Shown: positions 9,656-19,975 of the stretch, in pieces
How positions within the stretch are numbered: the first letter of the stretch is position 1
How the letters are laid out: the number at the start of each line of letters is the position of its first letter
Assembly: GCA_949752735.1 (NCBI GenBank)
Contig: OX457052.1
Coordinates: 18,358,649-18,422,648, forward strand
Origin: Lumbricus terrestris
Taxonomy: Eukaryota > Annelida > Clitellata > Crassiclitellata > Lumbricidae
Length of the DNA stretch: 64,000 nt
Direction: 5' to 3'
Made by a program: the position numbers and the translations under genes
The notes under the pieces: model-generated
The model's input: only the letters and a program-made list of their open reading frames with translations
The model's database searches: none
What the model was told of the DNA's origin: nothing

Positions 9656-11590
9656 CCACCAACATCACCACCACAACCAACACCAACATCACCACCACAA
9701 CCAACACCAACATCACCACCACAACCAACACCAACATCACCACCACAACCAACACCAACATCACCACCACAACCACCACAACTGCCACCACCACCTCACC
9801 ACTACCTCACCACCAACACCACCAACACCACCACCACAACCGCCACAACTACTACCACCACCACAACCATCACCACCACCACCACCACCAACACCACCAA
9901 CACCACAAACACCACCAACACCACAAACACCACCAACACCACAAACACAACTACCACCAACACCACCACCACCACAACTACCACCACCACCACTACCACC
10001 ATCACCACCACAACTACCAACAAGACCACCACCACAACCACCACGCTGCATATATCCGTCGTGTAATCGGTGGCGGCGTTGTCGTTTTCAGATGCGAGAG
10101 ATGAACTGCTGTCGCAGATGGGCAGAGACTCGAAGAGAAAAGGTCGAGTGAAGAGACTTCTGCTGACGCGCACTGGACCGGAAGAAGTGAAGTTCCAGAC
10201 GGCGCTCAGTCCATCCGGACTCTACTCCGTCGAGATCATCGCCCTTGATCGTGACACGACCGTCTACATGTACGCCACGACGACCCCCGACTCCGACCGA
10301 CTCTTCCCAGAGCTGCCGAACGATGCCACGGTCAAGGTCGTCGCAGTCAACAAGAACGTCGTGTCGATCGCGTGGAAGCCAAGTCCGACGGACGCCCAGC
10401 ACTCGGTCCCCGTCGAGTACTGCGTGTCGGCCAACCGGAAGCAGAACTTCGGGCGGATGTGCGCTGCGCTGACGAGTCGCTACGGGGACGTGCCTCCGAC
10501 GCCTCCGCCGAACGCCGGATTCGGATTCCCGTGGGAGAAGAAGGCGGCGGCGGCCCAGAGGAATGCGAGGAGACGGGTGTCGCCCCCGACTCCGAAGCCC
10601 CCCGACAGAGTCGACCAGGTCTTCTACGCATGCGTGGGCAACAAGACATCGTACAGTTTCAGCAAGATGCAGACGGGAGCGACCTACTACATCGACGTCT
10701 TTGCAGTCAACACTCTAACGAATAGAAGCTCCGCCTACGTGGGAACGAACGTCAGTACGGCGGTGTGTCCAGCCCAGAAAACGACGAGCATCACCAGAGG
10801 AAAGGTCTACAAAATCGAGGCGAAGAACTCCAACTGTCTGCAGACGCTGGAGCACAATCTGAGGCGCAACGTTTCCGCTCTCCAGATCGGGATCCAGTCT
10901 TGCGGCGATGATCGACCGACAGTGGACGTCACGCACGGCCAGTCAACCGTGGAGACCAACCTGGTTTCGGATTGGCCGATCCTGAAGCTGTCCATAGCGG
11001 ACCCTGCGCTCGGTGCGTACAGGATACGCGTGTCGTCGCCGGAGCAGCGCAAGAACGTCGCGTTCAAGATGGCCGTCGGTTGGGCGGATGACGCACTTCC
11101 GTTTCCGGTGCTGCCTAGCAACAGAACCATCCGAGTGGTCGAAGGCGAGACAAGCTCCTCCTCCTCCTCATCTTCATCCCCATCCCCTTCTACATCCTCC
11201 TCATCCTCCTCTTGCAGATCTCTGACGCTGATGTGGAACATAGCGACAACAGAGCAGCCGCAGCAGTATTGTCTCTACATGGAACGGCAGAGAGGAGGAG
11301 GCGGCAAGAACAACGCCAGACGCAGCAAGACTCCTGCCGCCAACAACAGTAGCACCACCAACAGGTGTGCCATCGGTGAGACGCTCCGTCGTAGAGCCAA
11401 CAAGGTGATGTGCAAGACGATCGTCGTGTCGTCGGAGGAGAGAGGGCAGAGGAGCGCTGTTGCCGAGATGGTCGAGGTCGTCGCTGACCTAAAACCCAAC
11501 ACCAGATACACGTTCGATGTTGTCGTCACCAAGCAAGGCAAAGAGTCGGCCGCCTACGACACGCTCGGCGTGAAGACACGAAAATGCTAG
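6808..11590 (+). CDS. NDNF: NDNF-like secreted protein (3 coding exons)
   Basis: Neuron-derived neurotrophic factor homologue; the vertebrate protein is a secreted glycoprotein with fibronectin-III-like domains, and Drosophila nord is a relative. Exons are 6808-7016, 9347-9471 and 10092-11590; phases 2 and 1 join in frame to about 610 residues, against about 570 in vertebrates. Exon 1 encodes a signal peptide (hydrophobic LTVMMSLWAVVTVLAV) followed by LPSRNEDHVQF and SSYIKKG. Exon 2 encodes FIVEEDNTPL. Exon 3 encodes SPSGLYSVEI, YATTTPDSD, YCVSANRKQNF, ACVGNKTSY, YYIDVFAVNTLTN, LKPNTRYTFDV and the terminal KTRKC, all in family order. Several N-x-S/T sites are present. A serine-rich stretch near residues 464-486 is extra. 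An upstream stop at 6793 limits the frame, and the start could instead be the ATG at 6820. Upstream non-coding exons are not resolved. Identification is firm; splice ends of exons 2 and 3 are less so. Confidence 0.9.
7238..7530 (+). repeat. (GAT/GAC)n array in NDNF intron 1
   Basis: About 290 bases of GAT, GAC and ACG triplets end in a nearly pure GAT run. The poly-Asp open frame is compositional. It sits about 220 bases after the exon 1 donor. Confidence 0.95.
7531..8766. other. NDNF intron 1, non-repeat part
   Basis: A TATATA stretch occurs near 7818-7860. A locally GC-richer block at 8010-8270 carries open frames on the minus strand (one containing DPGSLFTHLCKYLPLDLAHI), but I recognise no family and see no splice context. 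It may be a repeat or pseudogene fragment. Confidence 0.35.
8767..8992 (+). repeat. (GAC)n then (GAT)n array in NDNF intron 1
   Basis: A purine-rich GGAGAA lead-in precedes about 70 bases of pure GAC (ACG) triplets and about 100 bases of GAT triplets. Confidence 0.95.
9130..9325 (+). repeat. (GAT)n array abutting NDNF exon 2 acceptor
   Basis: GAT triplets with scattered GAC run to 9325, only about 20 bases before the exon 2 acceptor CTTATTTCTGCCCAG, so the array lies in the branch-point zone. Confidence 0.95.
9347..9471 (+). CDS. NDNF: NDNF exon 2
   Basis: The acceptor is TTTCTGCCCAG|G, and the first base completes an Arg codon from exon 1. It encodes FFFIVEEDNTPLAIHVSPCS and then IKPEDYDAKKP, matching the conserved VEEDNTPL..PC segment of NDNF. 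The donor is either CCGG|GTCGGT (phase 1, needed if exon 3 starts at 10092) or GGTCG|GTATTA (9475, phase 2, paired with an acceptor at 10098). The first is preferred because it uses the TTTTCAG acceptor. Confidence 0.8.
9556..10045 (+). repeat. (CAC/ATC)n arrays and 24-bp minisatellite, NDNF intron 2
   Basis: CAC triplets at 9562-9600 are followed by an ATC/CAT run at 9600-9652, then about five copies of a 24-bp unit (AACATCACCACCACAACCAA plus four bases) at about 9660-9780, then CACCACCAACACCACAAA-type units to about 10045. The long open Thr/His/Pro frames are artefacts. The ATC block is the reverse complement of the GAT arrays in intron 1. Confidence 0.95.
10092..11590 (+). CDS. NDNF: NDNF exon 3 (fibronectin-III-like region)
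   Basis: The acceptor is TGTCGTTTTCAG at 10080-10091; the open frame ends at TAG 11588-11590. This single exon holds most of the protein, including both fibronectin-like blocks. It is strikingly GC-richer than the introns. A TCC/TCA run at 11149-11213 encodes a serine/proline-rich linker that breaks the second conserved block. Confidence 0.9.
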
Positions 11591-14566
11591 AGGATCAGCA
11601 GCTCCTTTGATGTCCCATCAGTCAACATCGGAGAAAAGGAAATATAAAAACAATGCTATTGTCCATCTTCCGCTCGGGCATTAAAGAACTAAGCAGAACT
11701 ACTACTACTACTACAAAAGGACATAAAACAAAAACAACCATTTAAACGGGGAAGACACGATGCGGGCACGTTGCGGGTTACTCGATCTCTGCTTACGATG
11801 CATCGTCGTCAGTCCTCTTCGAAATTTGAACGCAGTGGATTACGAGACAATAATTTAACTACGACGCATGCCGCCGCAGAGACTCGCGTTGTTGATGTTG
11901 TTGTTGTCGTTGTATGGCCGCGCTGAATCGGAGTAGCACTTGCAAGACGATAAGCAACAGTCTTTGATTTCATCTGTACAACAACCCTAAAGCTCTTCAC
12001 GATGACATAGGCTATATTAGAAAGACTTCTATTCCAAATTTGAGCGTGCAATCTCAACCCGGTAATATTTTTACGAGCCGATTGAGCAGTCATAAAAATT
12101 GCAATAGACTATGTCGTACAGGAAATCGTGGCTGGTCTGCCACAGTCACTTCATGACTATTTTGACTAGACACATCGGTCGAAGGTCCATCAGTGAAATC
12201 AGTTCTAGCAGCAGCCGCGACCACAACGACGACTACACCAAAGAATGCCAGAAATGCCAACGCGATTGACCTCGTCGACCTGTGATTAGGAAGCTACATG
12301 TTTGAACCCAGCTCATTCACGTCACAGATCATCCTTTGGGAATCTCTTTAGAGGACGATTTCATCCGTGAACAAATTACACCCTTCTCCTTCTTCTCCAC
12401 CTGGCTGAAATCTTGGAACAATGCTGTCTGCCAGAGAAATGATGCAGCGATACTTTGACTCCAATCTTCCAAACACCGAGCTTTAAAGTCTTCAGATTTC
12501 AACAGCAATCCATAGTCTTCCAAATAATTATGTTCAGCGGTGTACGTTTCAAGTTTGCGAAGTTAGTATATAGTGAAGTCACGAAATACCGGACAAAACC
12601 TAACTTCAATCTGCGACTTAACGGACATCATCAAAGTCTCGTCATCGTAAAAAGCAAGACATTATCTGCGCAAAAGAATCAAAATCTGAGACACCTTAGT
12701 GGGTCGAGACATCATCATGTTGGCTCGTTACTCAATGATGGATATCTTTGCACCAAAGCCGTCAACCAAAATTACACCATCAGCTTGAATGCGAAAGCAG
12801 CTGCAGTAGCGCGCACTTGAAGAGTAATACGTTTCATTATAGTTTAATTACATAGTTCACAAATGTTATTTATTAGTTTGTTGACGTAGTGATATAAATT
12901 ATTTATCAAATGCTCGCTCGTTGATTCTTGGAAATCGTCGTCAAGTTTGCGTTTAGGGTGTCAGGCTGTCGTTAGCGCACAATTCCAAAGTTGGTTCGAT
13001 GTTCGATAGCGAAAAAGTAAATTTCATTTAATATGTCCTTGAGAATGTACGCAGCTATGTGTTCGATGAAGTATCTGTTATTATTCGTATTGAGATTATG
13101 TTAGTTAATAAATCAGTATGGACACGACGTACATGGTTTCAGCGCAGTGTGATCTCCAAGCAGGTTCCATAGAGCGATATCGTTTTCGGCCTTGCTTGGA
13201 GATAAACACGTTTTTTTTACTAACAAAAAGGCTTTCGTCATGAACCTGGACTCATTCTTTAAAAGCTGTGAAATTGAATCGATGTGTGGGTACACGGAGG
13301 AGAATGACAAACTATTATCCGAACGCAAACCTATCTAGTCTAATTTCGTTGCCAGAATTTTCTACCTCTACGCTTTGACGTTACGCGGGTAAACGTTTGA
13401 GTTAAAATTGTTGTTGTGAGATGAGTTACGGATGAGTGATGAGATGTACTTTGTTTCTTTTAACAGTGTTTACTTTACCTATCATAACGAGTTGAAGTAA
13501 GTTCTCACGAAGACGATTTTCTTCTGATTGTTACGTTACTCATCTGTACATAATCTCGTGTGATTTTGAACACTCATAGCCTACCTTCTTTGCGAAACTA
13601 ATTTGTAACGAGGTTTCTGTTAGTGTTAGCCTACGGCAGAAGGTATCGTTGGGTAAAATGTTCGCCATGATTTGTTAGGTCTAAATAATATACATTTACA
13701 CCTTGTCCACGTGTATATTTTACAAACCGAACTGAAAATTGCTGAAACTTGAATCTGCTTTGTCAAAATAGAGGCTGCTTGATCCTAAAGAATCCATGGT
13801 GGCGAAGAACATTGAAAGACTTTTAACTGCGAAACTTCTGCTCGAAAACATTTAACAAAATCGATATTCGCGAGATTATTTTTCAACAACTTCAAACCAC
13901 ACAGTTTATGATTGTGGCTGTAACCATTCCATGAATGTTGATGTTTATTTTTTGTCTCAAACTGATAAAGCTTATTGTCGACGCGTATAATTTGCTTTAG
14001 TTTTGTGACATTTTATGTAATTAAACCTCAAAGTTTATAATGGTCTTGTAGTTATATTAGCGAACTGTTACATTTTAATTTAGTCGTCCCGTCAATATGC
14101 GCCAATTCATTCTGTTAGTTAAACGGTGTCAATAATTATATTATTATATCAACTGTAGGTAGGCTATAATAGGCTTGTTGGCCTAATGCTTAAGTCGTCC
14201 AAAGTAATCGCTCTACGGTAGTGTGTGCGTATGTGTGCGCGCGTGTGCGCACTCGAGTAATAGGATGTCATTTTAAAATGCGCTGTATATTTTTGGGTGT
14301 CTACATAACGAAAAATCTCGAAATACTAACATTGTGTTAGACCTATAATCGTCATTGCCCACGCTCAAACTATAACTAGAGTGTGACCGTTGTGTAGATT
14401 AAAAGCCGCTTTCGTTTTGTCTCAGTGCGTTTCTTTTCATCGAAAGACATGATCCCTGTATAGGGCAACTTCCTACGACTTACAGGCCGTATCCTACATT
14501 GCCCGGTGATATCAGCATGCAGGCCTATAAATCATCTAGTATCCTCTTGACAACAGGATACTACAG
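11591..14566. other. NDNF 3' region and intergenic sequence
   Basis: The NDNF 3' UTR presumably starts here; an ATTAAA occurs at 11680 but the poly(A) site is not determined. Frames at 11809-12093 (-) and 12455-12820 (+) show no recognisable family. Short CTA and GTTGTTGTC runs occur. An alternating purine/pyrimidine GTGTGCGCGCGTGTGCGC tract lies near 14230. No other element was identified. Confidence 0.4.
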
Positions 14567-16005
14567 CAGTGCTGTCCAATCTTTATGGTATCACGGGCCG
14601 CAAAAGCAAGATTCTTGAAGCCGAGGGCCGCAACAGAAAACTTAAAAGTACCCGTAGTGGCTAAAATTTATTTTTTCTTCTTCAAGAAGAATATAGCCTA
14701 ATATATAATATTAACATTGAGACGTGTATTGAAATTTAATATGGAGTGCTTATAATCCATATATCAATCTAGCTATTTGCATATGAAATTTATTTGCCAC
14801 CGGTTCAAGATAACTCATCAGAGATGCACGTGACCCAAGAAGAGGAAGAAAGTCTTGAGCAGTTTATGGAAATAGATCGACAAGTCCCACAGAAATAATA
14901 ATAATGAATAATATTAGCATGTGGACTACACAAGTTGTCATGCTTCTCAATAGTTGAGCACCAAAATGTGCAAGGTGGCGTGTATACCTGCCTTGAACTC
15001 GATTTCGTCGCCCAAACACAGTTTGGACAGATGAGCTCTTCATTGCGTTGAGGACGAACAGTCAATTTTTGGGCTCAGATCCACCATATATGACTGGGGC
15101 GAATTTCCTCCTCTAACTTTCATGAAAATTCGTCGAAGCCAGAATCTCAGTATAAAAGAGCTATAGCAGTCATAGGCGTCGGACCAGAAAGAGCCAATTA
15201 AAGACATCACCATTTGTCGGTCCTGGGTCTCTTATCTATTGCTTTTTTTCTAGGCCTAATCCTTAGAACTAGAACTTGGCCATAGCCTATCTTGAAAGAA
15301 TGGTCGCAGTCGCTTCCAGACGTGCTGTTACTCTATAGCATACGCATGGGCGGAGACCTAGGGGGGAGACAGGGGGCGGTCCCCCCAACGGAAGTGTTGG
15401 GGGCCGGCCCATGCATTTGTTCCCCCCCCCAATCGTTGAGCGCCAAGACTAAAAAAAAGTCATCAACTTTTTTGGCGACGAAAATAGAATTTTTTTCGAG
15501 ATTTCGCCGGTCGTCAGAAATTTTGGCCGGCAAAAGATGGAAAATTTTCTGCGACACTCAGCCATTCGTCCATCAAAAATCTTTCCGTCCCCCCCCCCCC
15601 CCAAGTCTCCGCCCAGGTCTCCGCCTATGAGCATACGCATCTCAGGGACTGACTAGACGTGAGCGGTTTGGGAAGGTTTCGATGTCCCGATCATGTCCGT
15701 TTAGTTGAGTAGGCCCTACAGTAATAAGAGTTATCAAAGCCAGATAGACTATGGGAACCTATAACCCCAGGAAAAGAAAGAAGAGATTTAGTTCTCGGAT
15801 TGGCCTTTCTGGTAACATTACAATACAGTTTACGTCACAACGTCAGTAGCAAAAATAAACGCTCAAGTCGGTCAGTGACTTTATCCTTTAGGCCGTACTT
15901 GTTATTTTTTTACACAAGTGCAAAAATTTAGTGAGCTCGTGCGGGCCACTTGAAATCACCTCGCGGGCCGTATGCGGTCCGCGGGCCGCACGTTGGACAG
16001 CACTG
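14567..16005. mobile_element. hAT-type DNA transposon remnant
   Basis: The element starts CAGTGCTGTCCAATC and ends TTGGACAGCACTG, a typical hAT terminus. Both sub-ends are rich in GGGCCGC words. Flanking octamers TACTACAG and CACTAGAG match at 6 of 8, an aged target duplication. About 1.44 kb includes a younger MITE at 15345-15629. No recognisable transposase remains; a minus-strand frame at 14805-15065 is not assignable. Confidence 0.75.
15345..15629. mobile_element. MITE, CATGGGCGGAGAC family, nested in hAT
   Basis: It begins CATGGGCGGAGACCTAGG and ends CCAGGTCTCCGCCTATG as inverted repeat. It is flanked by an exact 8-bp duplication, AGCATACG (15337-15344 and 15630-15637). The interior has G- and C-runs and AAAAAAGTCATCAACTTTTT. 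Confidence 0.85.
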
Positions 16006-16132
16006 CACTAGAGGCTCTTTTAAGGACCTATGCGCACCTTAATAACCTGTGTTGCCTGCAAAATCCAGGTAAATCATTATTCACCTTAATTGTTCTTGAA
16101 TCATTAGCATATATAATTGTGGGGCGCGGTGG

Positions 16133-17645
16133 CAGGGGCTTCTATCCCCCCCCTAAGCAGCCGGGCTCAATCCATCGATCTTCTTCCCCCCCTCTTCCTG
16201 GATCGGCTTCCCTCTCGACAATATGTTATCCAGACCATCCCTCTCGTGAATGAAAGTTTCTGAGATGGGGAGGGTTTGGAGAGGGATGCTCTCCTCCCCG
16301 TAAGACTTATTCAATTTCCGCATTGCAATTTCCGCATTTTAAGCTGTCATTTTTACAACTACTAAACTAAGCTTATATTTCGGTGGAGGGGTTGCCGACA
16401 AGAGAGGTCTAGGACTTAATAAATAGGCCTATGCTTAACAATAATATTTTGTGGAGTTTCATTCAATTCCCGGTCCAGACGCCACCCCCTTTAGTAGCTG
16501 TTCCGCCCCTCTAATCCTATGGTAACTCGACTCGGACCACCACGGACAACCCTTCTAACTCAACGTATTTGAACCTGATCCTTTGGTAACTCGACCCGGA
16601 CCACCACGGTCCATGGACTACTCTCACGGACAATCCTTCTAACTCAATGCAGCGCTCGTGAATTAGCTGGGGCCCCGCGCTTGGCTTTCGAGTGGCGCTT
16701 TAGAAATCTCGAGTTTACGATTACGATTCAGTGCTAATAAAAGAGTGGTTTGAGATTTCGATAAATATGCTTATAATTACAATACTTTCTTTATTTATCA
16801 AGATCAGCAACTCAGTTGGGCTGGTGATGGACTATACGATAATGAATAATTGCTGACGACAGTAAACTTAGGCCCAAAAAAATTATATCGGCTTATAGCC
16901 TAGCCTATTTGTTGCAATTCAATCAGCTTATAGTCTATCTCTATTGTCAAAACGGTCCAGAATTGCTGACCAAGATACAATTTGCAGAAATTGTTACAAA
17001 TGGTACACAAACCATGGCAGGAACTACCAAACTGCCAAAATTTGGTAGCCATGCATTGTGCTTAGTGACTCTGGCCAGTGTGTACTGCGAGAGGCGTTGC
17101 ATAAATTTATGGATAGAGTACAATGCAATAGAATGAAAATACAATGCAGGCCTTTGTAATAATTATGTTGTTTTACTAAGTGTTCAAGGAACACAACATT
17201 TTGAAATTTCAGTCTGAAATTTGAAATAATTATAACACTGGAGAGAAGCCATTTAGTTGTACAAAAATAGTATTGGTACAAATAGGCCTATTAATATTAA
17301 ATCATATTCATCATAATAATTTTGATTGTGTCATTTATTAAAATAGTAAATAATATTACTGTAATCACATCATCGTAAATTTGATTATGGTAGGCCTATG
17401 TTATAAAAGTTCATGCGATGCAAAATGTAGATAATAAATAATAGCTAAAACTATTAGCATTCTGACAAAATTTTCTGTGGGGGAAGTAATTTCTGGGGAA
17501 CTTCTCTAGAGATGTCTATAGATTGAACACTGTCCTCCATTGCCGGCTCCCCCCTACCGACGTGAGTTTTGGCTCTTTTTTTATTCTCCCCTATTTTTCA
17601 CTGGGTTCAAGCTGCGCCCACCATGTATAGGGATAGAAGCCCCTG
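16133..17645. mobile_element. DNA element with CAGGGGCTTCTATCCC termini
   Basis: The left end CAGGGGCTTCTATCCC has its inverse GGGATAGAAGCCCCTG at 17630-17645. The interior (about 16300-17520) is similar, in inverse orientation, to 26550-27400. No clear target duplication is seen, and the left flank looks like a SINE head (GGGGCGCGGTGG). A tandem duplication of about 75 bp (GGTAACTCGA..GGACCACCACGG) lies at 16515-16645. Confidence 0.6.
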
Positions 17646-17779
17646 GCTGAAGAGCTAATGACAATGAGCTAACATATAGGCCTACCTCTACGTTATTTTA
17701 GCAGGTCCTTGTTAAAGAAGAACGGTAGCAAATAACGGCACTACAAACGGGTTAGAAGATCTGACAGCGAACTGCACTG

Positions 17780-17947
17780 CAGCCCCTTCTTTTCTTTCCT
17801 TTCCTACATGGTAAGTTACTTCCAATTGGAGGACAATGACCTTTTTTGCTAGTTTTAACTGTAGGCTACAAAAGTGCTTCTACGTACAACTGCACAAATC
17901 CATTTAGAACTGCACATTTTGTGTACAACTGCACGTTAAAAAAGCTT
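17780..17947. mobile_element. partial MITE, CAGGGCTTTTTT family
   Basis: This stretch matches the internal part and right end of the 55976-56173 copy (CATGGTAAGTTAC, CTAGTTTTAACTG, GCACATTTTGTGTACAACTG, TTAAAAAAGC). The left terminus is not preserved. Confidence 0.65.
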
Positions 17948-18154
17948 AATGATGAAGCTTCAGTAGTTTCGTAGCAGGCCTATAGTTTCGCTCACGTTTT
18001 ACGATGACAAAATTTCAACATTTCATACTAATAGTTTCGCTCATTTGTTTTAAACGGGCCTAGATTGTTCATTGCGTTAGGCCTTACTTTTAACATTAAG
18101 CATTTCAATATTTGAACCATTCTGGTCCGGAATTTAATTGTCGTTGGCGACTGT

Positions 18155-18315
18155 AGGCCTATATGACGGGACTATTTTCACGGAGCTGTTTTCACGGGCT
18201 GTTTTCACTGGGCTATTTCGACGGGGCTATTTTGTCGGTGAGCGATATTTATTGGGCTGTTTTGTCGGTGTGCGATTAATTATGACGGGGCTGTTTTGAC
18301 GGGGCTACTTTGACC
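18155..18315 (+). repeat. degenerate tandem repeat, GGGGCTGTTTTGAC-like
   Basis: About nine irregular copies of a 14-25 bp unit (ACGGGGCTGTTTTGAC and variants with TGTCGGTG) directly precede the MITE at 18323. Confidence 0.75.
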
Positions 18316-18322
18316 GTGTAAA

Positions 18323-18602
18323 CAGTGGCGGCGCCAGGATTTCAGTTTTTGGAGGGCTGAAGCCTCGCGGAGGAAATTTTACATTTACATCCGCAAAAAT
18401 TTCTGATGACCTTTTTTAGTCATCGGCCGAAATCTCATGAAAATTTCTCATTTTCATCCGCCGAAATTTCTGACACCTTTTTTTAGTCATCGACCGAAAT
18501 CTCATGGAAATTTCCCATTTTCTTACGCCGAAAATCGTGGAAATATTTCAATGTAAAAAAGGATGGCCTTTTATAGCCTAGCCCGCCCTAGCGCCGCCAC
18601 TG
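18323..18602. mobile_element. MITE, CAGTGGCGGCGCC family, copy 1
   Basis: Termini are CAGTGGCGGCGCCAGGA and TAGCGCCGCCACTG, with an exact 8-bp target duplication CGTGTAAA on both sides. The 280-bp non-coding interior contains duplicated CCGAAATCTCATG..AAATTT blocks. TSD length and CAGTG ends suggest hAT. Confidence 0.9.
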
Positions 18603-18933
18603 CGTGTAAAGCATCCTAGAAGTATTTTACTAGGCCTACTGCAGACGATGCTACAGAAATTGTCGTGAATATAATTATAGCCTAATAAGCCTGCATACAG
18701 ACAAACAATAATTATTAATAAGAACGCGGATCACAGAAGACATACAATAATCACCGAGTTGCAGCCATGCGAGACGCGCGCTCTATAGCCAATGTTAGGG
18801 GCGGATCGTGGGGGGGGAGCAATCCGGCCATGGCCCCCATTTAGAAAATTATTTTTGACCATGCAGCTATTCTGGCCGGGAAAGTTGACGTGCCCCCTTG
18901 AGTAGTTCCGTAGACCCTCCCCACATCCAACGA

Positions 18934-19255
18934 CATGGGCGGAGACTTTTTTGGGGGGACGGTCCGCCTCAACTAATGTGGTGGGGGACGGCCCATGCAT
19001 TTGTCCCCCCCTCCCCAATCGTTAAACGTTAGGACATGTCACGTTAGAAATGATGACTTAAAAAGGTCATCAACTTTTTTGGCAGACCATATTGAGTTTT
19101 TTCATCGACATTTTCGGACGGATGACTAAAAAAGTCATCTACTTTTTTGACCGGCAAAAATGAAAAATTTCGTCGGCGACTCAGCCATTCGTCCGCCCAA
19201 AATCTTCGGCGGTCGTTTTCGTCCCCCCAAGTCTCCACCCAAGTCTCCGCCCATG
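18934..19255. mobile_element. MITE, CATGGGCGGAGAC family, copy 2
   Basis: It starts CATGGGCGGAGAC and ends GTCTCCGCCCATG. Flanks TCCAACGA (18926-18933) and TCCAGCGA (19256-19263) match at 7 of 8. It shares AAAAGGTCATCAACTTTTTT and the CCCATGCATTTGTCCCCCC segment with the copy at 15345. Confidence 0.85.
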
Positions 19256-19264
19256 TCCAGCGAG

Positions 19265-19593
19265 CAGTGGCGGCGCCAGGATTTTCGTTTTGGGGGGCTG
19301 GATTTTCGGGGAAAAATTTTTTTTTTAGTCATCGACCAAAATCTTTAGAAAATTTTCCATTTCCGCCGCCAAAATTTCTGATGACCTTTTTTTTTTTTTT
19401 AGTTGTCAATCAAAACTTTAAGAAAATTTTTCCATTTTTAGTCCTCGACCAAAATCTTCGGCCTTGCGCTTCATTTTTTGGGGGGGCTAAAGGGGATAAA
19501 TCGTCCAAATATTAAATTTTTACATGGCGAAAAAAATAGATGGCCTTTTTTAGGGGGGGCTTAGCCCCCAGCCCCCCCCTAGCGCCGCTACTG
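19265..19593. mobile_element. MITE, CAGTGGCGGCGCC family, copy 2
   Basis: Ends are CAGTGGCGGCGCCAGGA and CCCTAGCGCCGCTACTG. An exact duplication CCAGCGAG occurs at 19257-19264 and 19594-19601. The left copy lies inside the target duplication of the preceding MITE. Confidence 0.9.
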
Positions 19594-19639
19594 CCAGCGA
19601 GGTCCGTAGTGAGTCCGTACACGAGGTCCGTACAGTGGC

Positions 19640-19850
19640 TTAAGAACACTGTACACTAAAAAGGTCATGAACTAACTATTTTGGTAGATAAAAAGGTATC
19701 TTTTTCTTGGGAATTCGCCGAATGACTAAACAAAAGGACATCAGAATTTTCGCGGCGACCAAGACGAAAATTGTTCCTCCGTTCCCAGACCGAAAATTTT
19801 TGCCCCCCCTTCGACAATTTTTTTGTCCGCCCTTGGCCTATGTCGCCTAC
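19640..19850. mobile_element. degraded CATGGGCGGAGAC-family fragment
   Basis: Words such as AAAAAGGTCATGAACTAACT, TTTTGGTAGA, CCGAATGACTAAA, GCGGCGACCAAGACG and the terminal TTTTTTTGTCCGCCC resemble the interior of the 18934 element. No intact ends or target duplication were found. Confidence 0.5.
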
Positions 19851-19894
19851 TTTAGCTGCCAGTGCCTGCCACCTAGGGAAATGAAGGAAGAGTT

Positions 19895-19975
19895 AAACCC
19901 GGAGAGTCTTACGGGATTCGAACCACGTAGCCTACCGTGAGCACTTCAAACCAGTTATCCATTATGCTAATCCTC
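19895..19975 (-). repeat. tRNA-like relic (SINE head), minus strand
   Basis: On the minus strand GAGAGGATTAGCATAATGGA is followed by box B-like GGTTCGAATCCC and then GACTCTC. The putative acceptor stem pairs only 5 of 7 and the T stem is imperfect, so a functional tRNA is unlikely. Confidence 0.45.

Noticed and set aside
9650..9960. regularly spaced repeats resembling a CRISPR-like array
   Set aside because: The units are simple CAC/ACC tandem repeats without unique spacers, in an animal gene intron.
9391..10104. Thr/His/Pro-rich open frames
   Set aside because: They are triplet and minisatellite translations of NDNF intron 2; the real coding piece nearby is exon 2 in another frame.
16909..17281. 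short open frames on both strands
   Set aside because: They lie in a repeated non-coding module also present, inverted, near 26757.
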